A stretch of DNA of 64,000 nt from NCBI GenBank assembly GCA_001792895.1, contig MARA01000075.1, positions 16,331 to 80,330 of the forward strand, read 5' to 3'. The notes under the pieces were generated by a model. It was not told where the DNA came from and did no database searches. It worked only from the letters and a program-made list of their open reading frames with translations. Both the position numbers and the translations under genes were made by a program. The DNA comes from Lentinus brumalis. Lineage: Eukaryota; Basidiomycota; Agaricomycetes; Polyporales; Polyporaceae. Position 1 is the stretch's first letter. Every line of letters starts with the position of its first letter. Below are positions 35,742 to 47,896 of the stretch, in pieces.

Positions 35742-36465
35742 GATGAGCCGGTTGGGGGGGGGTTCGGATATGGGCGATTGGCAGCGGGTGGGTTGACCTG
35801 CGCCCTGCTCATCTCTGACTTAAATCCCCGTCTTGCATGCTGCAGCAGCGTCGTGAGTATCTCTTGCAACAGCGCCGTGCTTCTCCGCGCCTGCAAGCCA
35901 CGGAGCTGTCAACAAGGACCATTCCATCACGCATGTTCGAACTTCTGCCAACTCACCGTCTACACAGCCATGCTTCCCGGCCGCGCTTCGCCCCCTCGCA
36001 GGTCTAACTATCATAGCATGACCCAACCATTATGATCGCACGGCCCACCCATCGCCTGCGACGTATAACGAGACCTGTGTGCAGCCAAGTCAGTTGGGTT
36101 TGGGTGCGATGAGACATGTACTTCCCGCGCAATGTTGTTGTCATGTTCATTCGACGTCTTTCGGCCTTTCGCGCGTGTCAATCTCCTGCCTCATGTTGAT
36201 GAACGAGACACAAACGTACCTAATGCGCCCCAAACGGTAGGCCTGAGCACGTTCGCGTCGTTCGGGTTCTCGCGTTGCGTGTTCATGCGCACCACCGGGC
36301 TCAGCCCTCGGTGTCTTACGCACGATCCCGCCAATGAGACTCTCTCCGCGCGCACTGTCCCTGCCTCTCTGTCCGCCTTGGCGGAGCTCTCGTTGCCTGT
36401 GACTGCGCTCGATGGTTAGTAGGTGTAGTTCAACTCGTGTACAGTTCCACGATACATTTTGTATT
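35742..36465. other. Unassigned interval
   Basis: About 720 bp upstream of the zinc-cluster gene and downstream of the gene at 36466. Short open frames only; a Thr/Ser-rich plus-strand frame at 36132-36419 has no recognisable motif. No repeat recognised. Confidence 0.35.
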
Positions 36466-38804
36466 CTAAGCTATGTCTCGCGTGCTGCCCTTATTCGAAG
36501 AGTTGGTCGATGTCAATACACTCCTGCCCGTTGGCGTCCACCACCGTCGCGCGGGCCCAATCCAGTCCTCGGCGTGCGCTCGCCCGCGCGAAGTTGTCCC
36601 CATGTCCTCCCCCTCCAGGCTGGGCTCGCGTTTCATTCGCTTGGCATTCCGATCCCCCAAGACGCTGCTCATGTCCCCGCAGCCCGCGATCTCATCACGA
36701 CCCCGCTTGCGCGAGTCGAGGTCGGCCTTTGGGAGGACGTACTCGTACTCGTCGGCTGGCGCAACCACGGGCCTCTCGAGCCTTGGCTCGCACTGCGTGT
36801 CGCTACCAGCGCCCGACGCGGGCGCACGAGGGTTGCGCGATGGGGTCATGTCCGCCTCCTCTTCGACGCGAGGGCCCTGCACGCCCTCGAACCTTGCGTC
36901 AGTTTTGTCTGTGTGCTGGGACGCCGCCAAGGCCCCAACTGACTTCGAGCGGGTCACGCGTTCAACCTTCACTGGTGCGTCGGCGAGTTCGTCCACATTT
37001 ATGTACTCGGCGGAGTCGCGCGGCTTGCGGGCTTTCTTAGTCTTCGACGGGGTCTCGCGTGCCTCGGTCTTGACGACGTTGACGCGAGTGGATCCGTGCT
37101 TGATCGTCTTGCTCGGGGACTCTCGTGCTTCGGTCTTGACGGGCGTCGACAGATCTTTGAACGTACGCGCGGCGTGCCCACGCGCGGGCGTGGCCGGGAC
37201 GTTCTGCGGGAGAGGCACATAGGTGGGCAGCTCCAGCCGACGCCGGGTGTCGAGCGCGGCGATCTCAATGCCCAGGTAGGGCATGTGAGAGAGACCCTTC
37301 TTGCGCACCAGCACCGTGTCATACTTCGCAGGCACCGTGAGGGCATGCCAGGCAACTTGCGAAGACCACTGCGTCTGATCGTGAACCCACACGTCCAGAT
37401 CGGGCGTGTCCCCGAGGAGACTCATCAGGGCCTGCACGTCGCTCAGCCTCGCCCAGCGACCGTTATGAAGCTTGAGGCAGACGGCCGTTGGGGCTGTGCC
37501 GAACTGCGAACCAGATTTGAATGTGCGTCAGCCTGTGGTCGCATAGAAGATATGTATCCTTACCTCCCACCAAAGCACGATCCACACCTTCTGCACATCC
37601 ATGTGTCGGTTGCCGATCTCAATCCTGCGGGCGTCGCACAGTAGCTGGGCATCTTCGCGCCCCTTCGGGTCCATCAAGTCTTGGAGGACGTGCAACTCGG
37701 TGCCGAAGCCCTGGCACGCGCCGGGGTAGTCCACACGTGCCAAGATGGTCGAGTCTTGCTTGTCCACGTCGACCTCGTCCTCCGTTGCAAGCTCCCACTT
37801 GTGAAACACTACGTCCCACAACCAGAAGTCGCGGGTCTCGACCCCACGATGCGCAGCGACGACAGGCAAGTCCTCAAGGAAGACGGTCGCCTTCGTGTTC
37901 ACAGTCACCATGCACTCCTCCGGGGGCTGTCCGGGCTGGCACCATAGTCAGTGGCGCGCGCAGAGATCAGCGTAGACAGCAGTGCTCACCTGTATCCAGA
38001 AGAGCAATTTGGCCTGCACATTGACGGGAGCCCTCTGTCCAGCGAATATGTCAGCGTACACTCCTTCCATTCATCATCATCACGCACCTCTCCTCGCGAC
38101 GCGCTGGATATGGCGCTCGCGCCCAACCCATGCAGCCTCCGGTGTTCGCGAGCTCGCAACCGGTCTATCTCCTCGCGGTCTCCTCCCGCAGAGACAGCCT
38201 CGTCAACGAGACCATTGGGCGACGCGGGTCGTTTCTCTTCAAACATCTGAGATCCAACCTCTGCCGCCTTGCGCTCCGCCTCTTTCTTCGCCTCCTCTGC
38301 CCTCTCCGCGGCCTTCTTCGCGGATTTGACTGCATTGTCAGCCTTGCGCCGAGCTGCCGCGGCCAACTTCTTCTGCGCGTCCAGCGTTGACTTCACCGCG
38401 TTGTTCCGCGCCTTGGCGGCCTGCAGGGACTTCTTGAACTCGTCCGCCGCAGCCCATGCCTTGGCTATGTCCTCCTGCGTGCTGGCGTCTGGACACAGGT
38501 CGTCATCGCCGATGTACTGGCGGCCACAGTCGTCGCACTGCAGTAGCGATGTCAGTTCAATCGCGCATGTCCCCAGACGTCGACGCACCTTAACCATGAT
38601 CATCCCTGTTAACGCCCGAGTGTAGCACACCCAAGCGATGAACGTGCCGTCCCTTTTCCCGCACCTCTTACATCCTTTGCGCATCGACGGCACACGTAAC
38701 TCCGCCCCCACATGCGCTAGTTGGCAGACATTCGCAGGGTATTCCGGGTTGTTACCCTTCGCGGCCTTCCAGGGGTGGCGGACGAGAGTGACGACGGGAG
38801 CCAT
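36466..38804 (-). CDS. Large accessory protein with N-terminal Cys pairs and coiled coil
   Basis: Unknown family. The start MAPVVTLVRHPWKAAKGNNP is followed by GCKRCGKRDGTFIAWVCYT and, after a 50-bp intron, KCDDCGRQYIGDDDLC, so four Cys pairs could bind zinc. Next comes a Lys/Ala/Glu-rich coiled coil of about 90 residues (KKLAAAARRKADNAVKSAKK region). A third region (FLEDLPVVAAHRGVETRDFW, ILARVDYPGACQGFGTELHV, WIVLWWEV) looks like a folded domain. The C-terminus is disordered, basic, with two copies of VKTEARE(S/T)PSKT. The gene lies in a minus-strand run of similar large genes. No enzymatic motif was seen. I believe such proteins occur in many copies in polypores, but I cannot name a domain. 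Confidence 0.5.
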
Positions 38805-38970
38805 GGGAAGTCGGGGGGGAGTGGGGGTTGGGTAGGACAGAGGAAGGATGGACGCAGAATGCGTTCACGCAAATTTTCTGCCCCGCGTCTTTTTATCTCG
38901 AGGTGTCTGTCCGCTCTTCCGGACGGGCCCTGGCGCAATTGATTGATTTCGTGCGCTCGTTCCTCTACAA

Positions 38971-40570
38971 CTAATAATCCACCTCGATCGCATCCTCGCA
39001 TGTGTCTCCCTGCCCCAGCGGTGCGCACACACGCTCCGGGAAGCACGCCTTCAGCTCCTCCGGCAAGTCTGAGTTGTCGTGACCGACCGAACGTCTGTGC
39101 CACAGATACTTCTCCACCAGAAGCGAAGCTACGTAACGCCTCATTTCTGCCCCCTTCGCTGGTCTAGCCCATATCACGTCCCCGGCATCGTGTGCAACGT
39201 CGCCCAAAGCGTTGGCGTCCTCCTCGTGCCCAACGGTGGCTTCGGGGCGGCGCCCTCCAACCAAGGAGGTGTCTTCGCCGCCTGACATCGTACTTGCATT
39301 GTCCTAAACGTCGACATATCAGTCTCCCATCCCAAACTGTGCTCCTCCGGTCAGGCCCGCCCACCTTGGTTTTGTTCTGTCAGAGAGCCGTCAGCGGGGT
39401 ACTCGATCAATTCACTGTTCTACTCACCACATTGGGGCCTTCCAGTCGAGCAGCCCGCGGGTGACCCTGCGCCTCTCCTCAGCTTGCATGGTTGCATCCT
39501 TACTGAAAAGACTTACCGATTCGATCACGTTCATGTCATCGTTGTCCGGCTGCACGACCAGGTAATCAGTCGACGACATCTAACCATCTGGCGCGGTACT
39601 CACCATGTCGCCTGTATTCGCTTCCTGCGCTGCGCTCACACACTGGATGTGACGGTGAGCAGACGCACACCACCATAGTACCGGCGACTTACCCGGGTCA
39701 CCACGAAGGCCTCATGCTGCAGCCTACGGATTTCGCGCCCTGCATAAATGCACGTCCCCACGTCTGGCGCTTTCACGAGCAGGGCGGAGTGAAACTTGAA
39801 AACTCGAATACTCGCTTCGGGCGCGTGGAAGGTCCACTGGGTGGTCGCATGGTCCCACGAGAACAGCCCCATGCTCGTGTCGCTGCACGCCTTCTGGATG
39901 TCGCTCACCAGCACCCGGTCGTCGAAGTCGAGGCGGATGGGGAATACTTCCGGCTCCTCGTCCATCTGCTCCAGTCTGTCAACATCGATTCGCGACCAGG
40001 GATACTCATCACTCACTTCCAACCAGGCCAACGTTCTGACCACGCGAACCCCGGTCCCGGCAATGAACGTGGTATTTTCGGCGTGTGACAATGCACCCAT
40101 ATTGTCCGGCACCTCGCGCGCCCCAAACAAGTGCGTGGACGCTTGCTCCAGGTAATACCCAAAGCGGGCGCATCGCTCCACTCCCAACACCCGCACGAAG
40201 ATCGACGCGAGGGAGACGTCGAACCAGATACGCTCACCCTCCCTGCATTCCTGCCATTCCTCGTTCGTCATATCGAAGAAGAGCAGCGTGAAGTCGTCGA
40301 GTCTCTTCAGCCGTTCTGCTACCCTCTTGACACAGACGCTGTCCGGGTTGGTCTCGTCGCGTCCCGGGCGCATGGTGAATATGTCGGGGTTGCGATCATC
40401 CTTCTCTTCCATAAGCTTTCGGATTCCCCAGGGGAGCGAGAACTCACCTCCGTCCATGCGATCACCGTCACCACGCACTTCTTCCTCTTGCGAACCACGC
40501 CGCCTCGCTCGCGTGTCTTGTTTCCAGCTTGCAGAGCTTTCCGCAGCGCTCCCTGTTTCATCCTTGCCAT
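38971..40570 (-). CDS. Accessory-region protein of unknown function
   Basis: Starts MARMKQGALRKALQAGNKTR with a strongly basic N-terminus (VVRKRKKCVV). The main exon carries LLFFDMTNEEWQECREGERI, LGVERCARFGYYLEQAST, then IRLDFDDRVLVSDIQKACSD, MGLFSWDHATTQWTFHAPEA and YAGREIRRLQHEAFVVTRV. The tail exon ends VCAPLGQGDTCEDAIEVDY. Introns are short GT..AG types, but not all boundaries were fixed. The order of blocks suggests a single folded domain around a tryptophan-rich sheet followed by a helical tail. I recognise no catalytic signature and give no function. It is the second gene of the minus-strand accessory cluster. Confidence 0.5.
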
Positions 40571-40933
40571 TCGCTAGGCGGGGCCGGGGAGGAGACGAGG
40601 GCAGAGCAGGCGAAAAAAAACAAGGGATTCGTGGTGGGCGGTCGCCGGTCGCGCGCTAACTGGAGCTATTGGGTGGTCGCCTAATAATTCCTTCGTGCCT
40701 GGCAGCGCTCGCGCGTTGGCCAGTTGCGTTCGAGGACTACTCCTGTAGTGTGGACATGTACAACCTGTGGCACCCCTCGCCTGCCGTCGTGATTACAAAA
40801 CTATTCCCAACCTCATGTACTAATATAATACTATGGATGTGTGCCGCTGCGCTAACATCAAGTACCCTTCTCTGTAATCGGCGTGGTCCTGCGCAAAAGT
40901 TAGGCTCCAGCCCACGCGCAGACAAGCACACCC

Positions 40934-43017
40934 TTACCCAGGATCTCCGAGGGACTTTCTCGAGGGTTGCGGTTCGCGAGGAGGGCGGCTCATTACAGCT
41001 ACACCTGCATTGTCGGGCATGACGACGCCAGCCACGGTCCGCTTCCTCTTGGCCTTCTTCCGCCCCTTGGACCCGGACGCACTCACCACACCTTCGGCGG
41101 TCACCGGAGTCGCGCCCTCGTAGGTTGCCAGCGAAACTACGTTGACGAGCAAGTCAGCACCATGCGCATCCACCCGGTTATAGAGCGCACTCGTCTCGAA
41201 TGTCACTGAATCACGCAACCCAATGTGAGTTCGTGCGAGATCGAAGCGGTATTGGTACACTCACTGCTGATGTCGCTGATGTCCCCGACTTGAGTTGGCA
41301 CTTCGTCATCCTGGGCTTCCGCTGTCCCTGCGGTGGGCTGGCGGCCCGCAATTGAGTTCGCGTCAAGCTCACTGCCCTCGAATGTCACTGAGGACCCCAC
41401 GCCATGTTAGTTTACTCGGACGCCGGCGGGCTTCAACACTCACTGCTGATGTCCTCGACCTCAGATCGCCCGTCGTGAGAATGTGATACGGGCGTTGCGG
41501 CGACCGGCTCACGCGCAGCTGCAGCCATGGCCTCAAGGCCTCGAAGGACCGCCGGATCGCGCAACAGCAGCAGTAAGTCCTGCGCGTTGCCCACGCTCGG
41601 TGGCTGGGTCTTGTCAGCTTCCGCAATCGCTTCCGCCATTGGCACGTCTGGGCAGCCATGTTACGTCCACTCACAGCTGACGTCAAACGCACTCACCTGC
41701 GGCCGGCGGGGTGACCGTTCCCGAGGCGTCGTTGTGCATCGCCACATCTGGGCATACGTTCAGAATTGTCCTCTAGGTACGTCGCATTGACAAACCTTCT
41801 ACGCTCCGGGGTGTCGCAGGCGCGGGTCCCTCCCCTTCAGGCTCGTCAGGTCCTGTGTCCGAATGAGCTCAGTGTGATTATCGCAGAGGCTTAGCACTTG
41901 CCTTCGTCACGTTGTTGCAACCACAATTCAATGACCGCGTCCAGCTCGCGCAGCGTGCAGTGGAACGCTTTCGCGAAGGCTTCCAGAAGGGACTCCTTAT
42001 GTCGGTTCCGCCCAATCGTCTTCCTGCAGCAGCGTCAGACAATGTTTGCGTGCTCTCTCATACAAGCTCACTTACACGCATACGCAGGCAACGCCTTGTT
42101 CATCAGGTCCTCCCGCGATGAAGACTCCGCCCCACTGTGGCGTGGTTTCGACAAAATCACCAACCTCCTCGATGTATTCGGCAACGGCCTCGCCCGTCCT
42201 GCTACGTGGTCAGTTGAATGAGCTCGCGCAACAATGAGCACACTCACCACCAACTGTCGCCCTCGTGTGCGTCCTCGTGCTCGTCGTCCTCACTCGAGGG
42301 TTCCTCACCGCCCTCGCCGCCGGACGCCGCGTCCGCACTATCCGTGGCGTGCGCCAGCTCATTGCGCTCCGCCGCGAGCATGTTGAACTCTTGCCGCTGC
42401 TCCGATGATAACGCATCCCATGCCACTTTGCACGCCTTGCGCCAGCCACCTACGTCGGGCCGTGTGCCGCCTCTGGCTGATGGAACGACGGGCACCGGGG
42501 GACGAGCATCCGATGACTGGAACACGTCGAGACCACTCACCGCTCTCGCCTTGCGGTTGTGTTTCTTAGCAGGTACGCGAAAGACCGGGGCGCGCCCTCG
42601 AATGCCCTTGTTGCCCGCGACGCGCCTCTTGTGTAGCCACTGCCCGAGCCACTTGTAGATCGTCTGTGCGCCCGGTCAGCACCCCATCGCAAGGTTGCGA
42701 CCCAATATACGTACGTCAGGAAAGGCAGCCTGTCGCGCCTCGAACGCTGCGTCCGTTTCGGCCACGATGCGCTGGATGAAGGGCTTGCGCGATTTGTGGG
42801 CGTTGCGAAGCCGAATCTTGAATTCCTTGTCGCTTTCCCCGGGGGCAGGTGTCGTCACGCGCTCGCGGAATCGCTCCGTCAGCAGCGCCGCCGCTTGCTT
42901 GACTGGGAACTCGGTGCGAGGCAAGAGAAGCTTGGCTTGAATATCTGGATGCTGCACCAGCTGCACGAGCAGAGCGACCTCTGTCTTGTGCAGGCGGCGA
43001 GCCTGCTTGGATGTCAT
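40934..43017 (-). CDS. Accessory-region protein with HMG-like helix and duplicated exons
   Basis: Starts MTSKQARRLHKTEVALLVQL. A basic helical region (FKIRLRNAHKSRKPFIQRIV) leads to WLGQWLHKRRVAGNKGIRGR and GWRKACKVAWDALSSEQRQE, the last resembling the end of an HMG-box-like helix. An acidic linker follows, then EYIEEVGDFVETTPQWGGVF and, after an intron, LRELDAVIELWLQQRDEGK. The C-terminal part is built from short exons repeated in the DNA: at least two begin VTFE(G/T)S(E/A)L and two or three end DISS before a GTGAGTG donor. The tail is Lys/Arg-rich (KGRKKAKRKRTV), consistent with a nuclear location. Exon joins in the C-terminal third are only partly resolved. Function unknown. Confidence 0.45.
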
Positions 43018-43191
43018 GGACGGCGGGCAAGGGGGCGGGCGTCTTGCAAGTTTGCATGTCGAAATTGGCGATTTGACCTTCCAAGCCGAGAGGCGGTCGT
43101 GCCCGACCATTGGGTTTAAACTGTCCTGTTCAGCCACAAATTGACGACGATCTCATGAAGTCCGGCAACACTATTCTACATTGATCGATCC

Positions 43192-45690
43192 CTACGCTAT
43201 GATACACTGTTCGACATCGTCCTGCAACGCAATTGGAGGAGTGGGAAGTCGCGAAAAACGCTGCACAAACGTCCGCACGTAAAAGTCCACGACGCGCCCT
43301 TGAAGAAGCTCGTACGCTGCGGCGGTCTCTGCACCGTGTGCGCCACCAGCAACCACTTCGTCAGGACAACCTGGCCAGCGCGACAACACCTTGGCGAAGT
43401 TCCGCAGACACCCCCGGCAGTCCTGCCACCCCTCCTCGGAGCTCGATTTCCATCGATATCCGCGCCGATAGTCCTTGACGTCGGGAATGACCGTGACGCA
43501 GGATGATGGCTCTCCCCAAACCTGGGAAACCAACGCCTCACGTTCCCACTTATGTATCTCCAGCCACGTCGGGGTCTGCACGATGAGCGCATCCAACGCG
43601 AGCAGCTCTGCACGAAAGTTGATCTCGTGGGCTTCCCACAGCAACAGCTTGCGTATGCGAGGATTGGTCTCCACGGTGTACGCGTTGACCTCCATTTCGG
43701 CGAGCGTCACTGACAAATCGGGGGTGTACGAGTCCATAAGCGCGACGCGACGGAAGATATGCCCCACGGTGTTTCGGTCATCCTGGCGCCGTATCGCGCG
43801 CCGCACTTCGGCGGGGCGTAGCTGGGCACTGTGACCTCCCATAGGCGGCTCTGGCGTGTATCTCCCAAACAGGGCGGTGCGCCATTCGGCGATCGTGAGC
43901 GGCCGGTGGTCCAGACTGGGATCGAAGAGACGCGCCCGACAGAAGTGACGCACGCGGGCAAGGTTGTGGAGATAGCGGAGTCCCTTCTTGTCCACCCGCG
44001 CACGTTCAGGATGCAGGCACCCTGTGATACAATGTGGCTGGGGTGGCATGGCGTCGAGAAGGAAAGGGGGGGGAAGAAGTACAGCGCGCCGGCTTCCGTG
44101 TGCTTGACCGGCGACACGGCCCGGAGGGCGCGCTCCCACACCTGCGGTATGTCATAGAATGCGGGCGGAGTAAAATTGCGCGCCGGCTGGTCGAGCACCG
44201 ATGGGGCTTCGGCCGACGATGGGACAGACTGGCCGTCCGCCCGTGCTCGTGCTCACCGTCCTCCAATTCGACACGACTGCCAGAAGCCTGCGGGCGACGC
44301 TTGTGCCTTCGTCTCTTCTTCTTCTCTGGCGCCACGGGCGTCGGAAGCGGGGCGGCGCGCATGCTCAGATGCTCTCCTCGCACTTCTCCTGCTTCTATTC
44401 GCGGCCGCTTGGAACTGGTGGGGTCGGTGCTGGGCAGGGCGGGCACGGCCACTAGATTGAGCTGAGCCAGGTGAGACCCAGACACATGCTTCGATACCGA
44501 CATCACCATCGAACTGAGCCAATTCCCAGTGAAGTTGGTCGCGCCGATGAAGGCGCCGCGAGCGTGGAGAATAGGAGGGTCGACGAGGATACTCGATAGG
44601 GTCGACAGTTTTTCGGGCTCGACCACGCGCCACACGGGCATCTGCCGACGCAAGGGCTGTACTAGCCAGTATGGCAGACCTGCTCGCCACCAAGTGTACA
44701 CGTCCGACCCTTCGTTCAGGAATGCGCCCACGACGTCGAGCACCCTCTCACTGAAGTTATCCCGACTGTGCAGTCGAGGCACCACGATCTCGAGGTACGT
44801 CTTGAGCCCCGCCAGCTCCAGGCATACTCGCTGTACGTGTGCCGCCACAGCGACAGCTCGGCTGGCCACGGAGGGCAGGTGCGTCATCCGGTCCACGACT
44901 TGGCGGAGAATCATGCAGAGGAAATCTCCGTAGCGACGGACGATGGCCTGGACCTCGGGGATGCTCTCGTAACCCCTAATGGCTGCTTCAGCCGCGGCCT
45001 CCAGCTCATCGCGGGTGTCGCGTTTGATGTAGCCGAAGCCACTGACAGCAATGTCGGGGTCCTCCTCCCAATGAGATTCAGGAAGCAGAGTGGCCCAAAG
45101 GACGCTGGGCACATCGGGCGGCGACGGACGGCGTGGGATGCACGCGACATGTAGCATCCCCTCGACGTGTGCTTGCGGCCACCGCGAGTACTCGTGCAAC
45201 CCCAGCGGCCATCGCGGAAGGTGTGAATGACTTCGCGCTCGACAGGGTACTCCGGCACGTATTCGGTGTTTGGCGAAGTAATGACGAAGTCGCCGTTTAC
45301 GTTCGGCGAGGCCACTTTGGCGTCGTGTGCCTTCGTGACGGGAGGGGCTAATGACAGACAGGGTGAGTGACCTATTTCTCGCGCGCCGCCACAGGCTGAC
45401 TTACGAGCTCCAAATCGATTGCGCCGCAAGGTCAGCGGGAGCGTGGGGTCAGCGGGAGGGTGAAGTGGTTCGGCCACAGAGGCAGGATCGCTGGGCGAAT
45501 GGGAGTCAGCACAGGTACGTCGTGTGTGATGTCTGGACTCCTACCTGCCATGTGCCGCACTGCTGGTGACTGCCGGGGCTGTCGACCCGGCCGCTTCAGA
45601 GGGCGGAGCCACGTCGACGCGGGGGTACTTTTTGAACTTGGGTAACTTGGGTCGCGGCGCAGGGGGTATCTCCTGTCCTGGCGTAGACAT
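43192..45690 (-). CDS. Large Agaricomycete multi-copy family protein, unknown function
   Basis: Starts MSTPGQEIPPAPRPKLPKFK at 45690. The central part reads HEYSRWPQAHVEGMLHVACI, VLWATLLPESHWEEDPDIAV, LTRYGDFL-like VRRYGDFLCMILRQVVDRM, VAAHVQRVCLELAGLKTYLE and RGAFIGATNFTGNWLSSMVM. The C-terminal half, after a basic linker and a frame change across introns near 44000-44140, has KKGLRYLHNLARVRHFCRAR, LTIAEWRTALFGRYTPEP, LLLWEAHEINFRAELLALDA and WEREALVSQVWGEPSS. I recall closely similar proteins as highly repeated, uncharacterised genes of polypores and relatives, but no domain name attaches to them. The C-terminus at 43192 ends with SRLPTPPIALQDDVEQCIIA. Their abundance suggests spread with mobile DNA. 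Confidence 0.6.
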
Positions 45691-47896
45691 GGTTCACGTT
45701 GTGCGCTGGCTGGTGTTAAGGCTCGTGCGGGACTCTTTGGGGCTGGGGACTATGGAGAGTATAACTACAACTAACTAGGGCCTACGCTAACAGTAATAAG
45801 TCGTATCGTATCCTACTCCGTCTTCCTTTCCGGGGATGCCGTTCGTCTGGTCGGGGGATGGGATCGCGTCGGCTCTCGTGCGTCCTGGTCGTTGGTTGGG
45901 GTGGCCTGGGTGTCGTCGCGTCGGCTCTCGTCGGCTCCTCGCGTCGTGGGCCGCGGTGGGCAACGTTTTGCGGACTCGCGCACAGCAGGCTCTTAGCACA
46001 CTGTTGCGACGAGTTTGGCGATGACCGCTGATAGCGTATCGTGTGCTCTTAGCACCGCGATTCGGCTACCAGGTTGTTGAGAGAGAGGTGAGGCAGGCAA
46101 GCTGTTCGCGGGGCGTGCGCAAACAGGGAAGTGGTGGGCGTGGACGACGGTGATGGATGGGTGTCTTGGGAGAGGAGCGCTCGCACGAACGGATGCAAAT
46201 CGTCCTGGCGCGTGGCCGGAAGTCCGACGTCATCCGCTTTTGCTTCCGCCCCACGCGCTCAGTAATCTCATTCAACCGCCGCTTCAATAGCGAAGCTTGG
46301 CCCTTTTCTGATTACAGACTCCGACAGTCACAAGTTCGTGGTCCGCTCACGTAGGCGCCGAGGTCTTCGCGTGAATTCGTCTAAGTCCCCTCATCCCTGT
46401 GCTCACTGCATGCATCTCACTCTTCCCGCTCGCTGCTGCCCACACACACGCCGACCTCGCCCAATGAAGAGCAGCACAAGACTGCAAGAAAACCGATGGC
46501 AGTCCAGCGTCGTCCGCTTAGAGCCACGATGCGGATTGTCGGGCAGATTCTCGCTGGCAACGATCAGTGATGAGTCTGACCTCTGGCCAGGTCCCCCCCC
46601 GCGCGCGATGGCATCGGATGGACGAATGGACAGGTCCGTAGAACGAATGCACGGACGCGATGGACGAACGCAAGGTCGGAGGGAGGCTCACATGGAAGGG
46701 TGCTCGTCAGAGATGCTACTGGGACATGAGCCACGCAAGGTGCGACTGCCTGTACCACATATCTTATCCATCGGGTACTGACTCCGTGGCCGTCTGTCTG
46801 CTGACTTTGCAGGTGTGTCTGGAGAATACGCTGGCACGGCGGGGGGCGAATATGGGCTTATCGTAGCTGAGGAAGTCGCGCAAGTAAGTGTGACCGGACC
46901 TCCTGATGATGACCCGCTCATTTATCTCTAGCCGCGGGCAGACATCCTGCCAGGACTTCAACCTGGAGTGCGTTCACGTCGCAGAACCGGCCACCGAGAT
47001 CGCTGTGCCACACCTACCGGTCTTGGCTGCTCCGGATGAACCCGCGCCACCGGGCCCAGGCAAACTTTTCATTGCGCGCGCATCCTGTCCTTGCAACTCT
47101 TCCTCATGTCCCGAACAACCGACCAGCCCATGCCACATGGAGACGCAGAAGGTGGCAGCTCAGCTGACATCTCCTCTGAGGAGGTTCGTGTGCCATCTCG
47201 CGAATGCGTGCACAAAGAACTGACGCGAGGCAGGCTGTATCACAAGAACCAGTCCTTCGTGCATCCAGCACCTCAGTTGCGCCAAGCGGAGGCAATGCTG
47301 CTAGTTACATCGACCCGTACGTACTTCCATTCTCCATGGAATCACGCGCATGAATGTTTATCGCATGCCATGTTTGTCAGGCCGTTTTTCGCATCTTGCG
47401 AGGGCAACTTCCATCTCAAACGCCCAGATGCCGTGACTGGCGGAGAAAGTGCATTGCAACAAGGAGAATCGTTCGTGCATGTGGACGACGAATGGCTGCG
47501 TGGAGTTTCGCCCTATATGAGCGGTGAAGAGTGGGAGTACGTGGCCTCATACGATCTGACGTGCACCCGTGAGTACTGCATCCACCGTCACGAAAGGCAA
47601 CCATCGCTCATACATCATCTATCATTCTAATTCGATATGTCAGTTGGATGTAAGCCATGTGTCTGTACTCGGGGCGAAGGGTGCGATCGTTGCCACGGGT
47701 TGGATAACGTAGAGTAGAACATGTAAATGGTTCGCAACGCAAAGATAGGCTAGCACACAACAGCAAAAGGACTGACGGAAGTATGATACAGCGGCAGTCC
47801 CATGCAGAGGCAGTCCCATCTGGCCCCATGGGGGAGGGCGCAAAAAAATAGCGCGCTTAAGGTCGGGACGCTCTTTGCTGCCGCCAGCTACCAACC
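45691..47896. other. Interval with no secure gene
   Basis: About 2.2 kb upstream of two divergent genes (45690 minus, 47897 plus). A plus-strand frame at 47106-47630 (starting MSRTTDQPMPHGDAEGGSSA and ending at a GTGAGT donor near 47570) has some coding character, but no partner exon or motif was found. The 200 bp before 47897 hold a run of A (near 47842) and should include the promoter of the KDZ gene. Confidence 0.35.
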
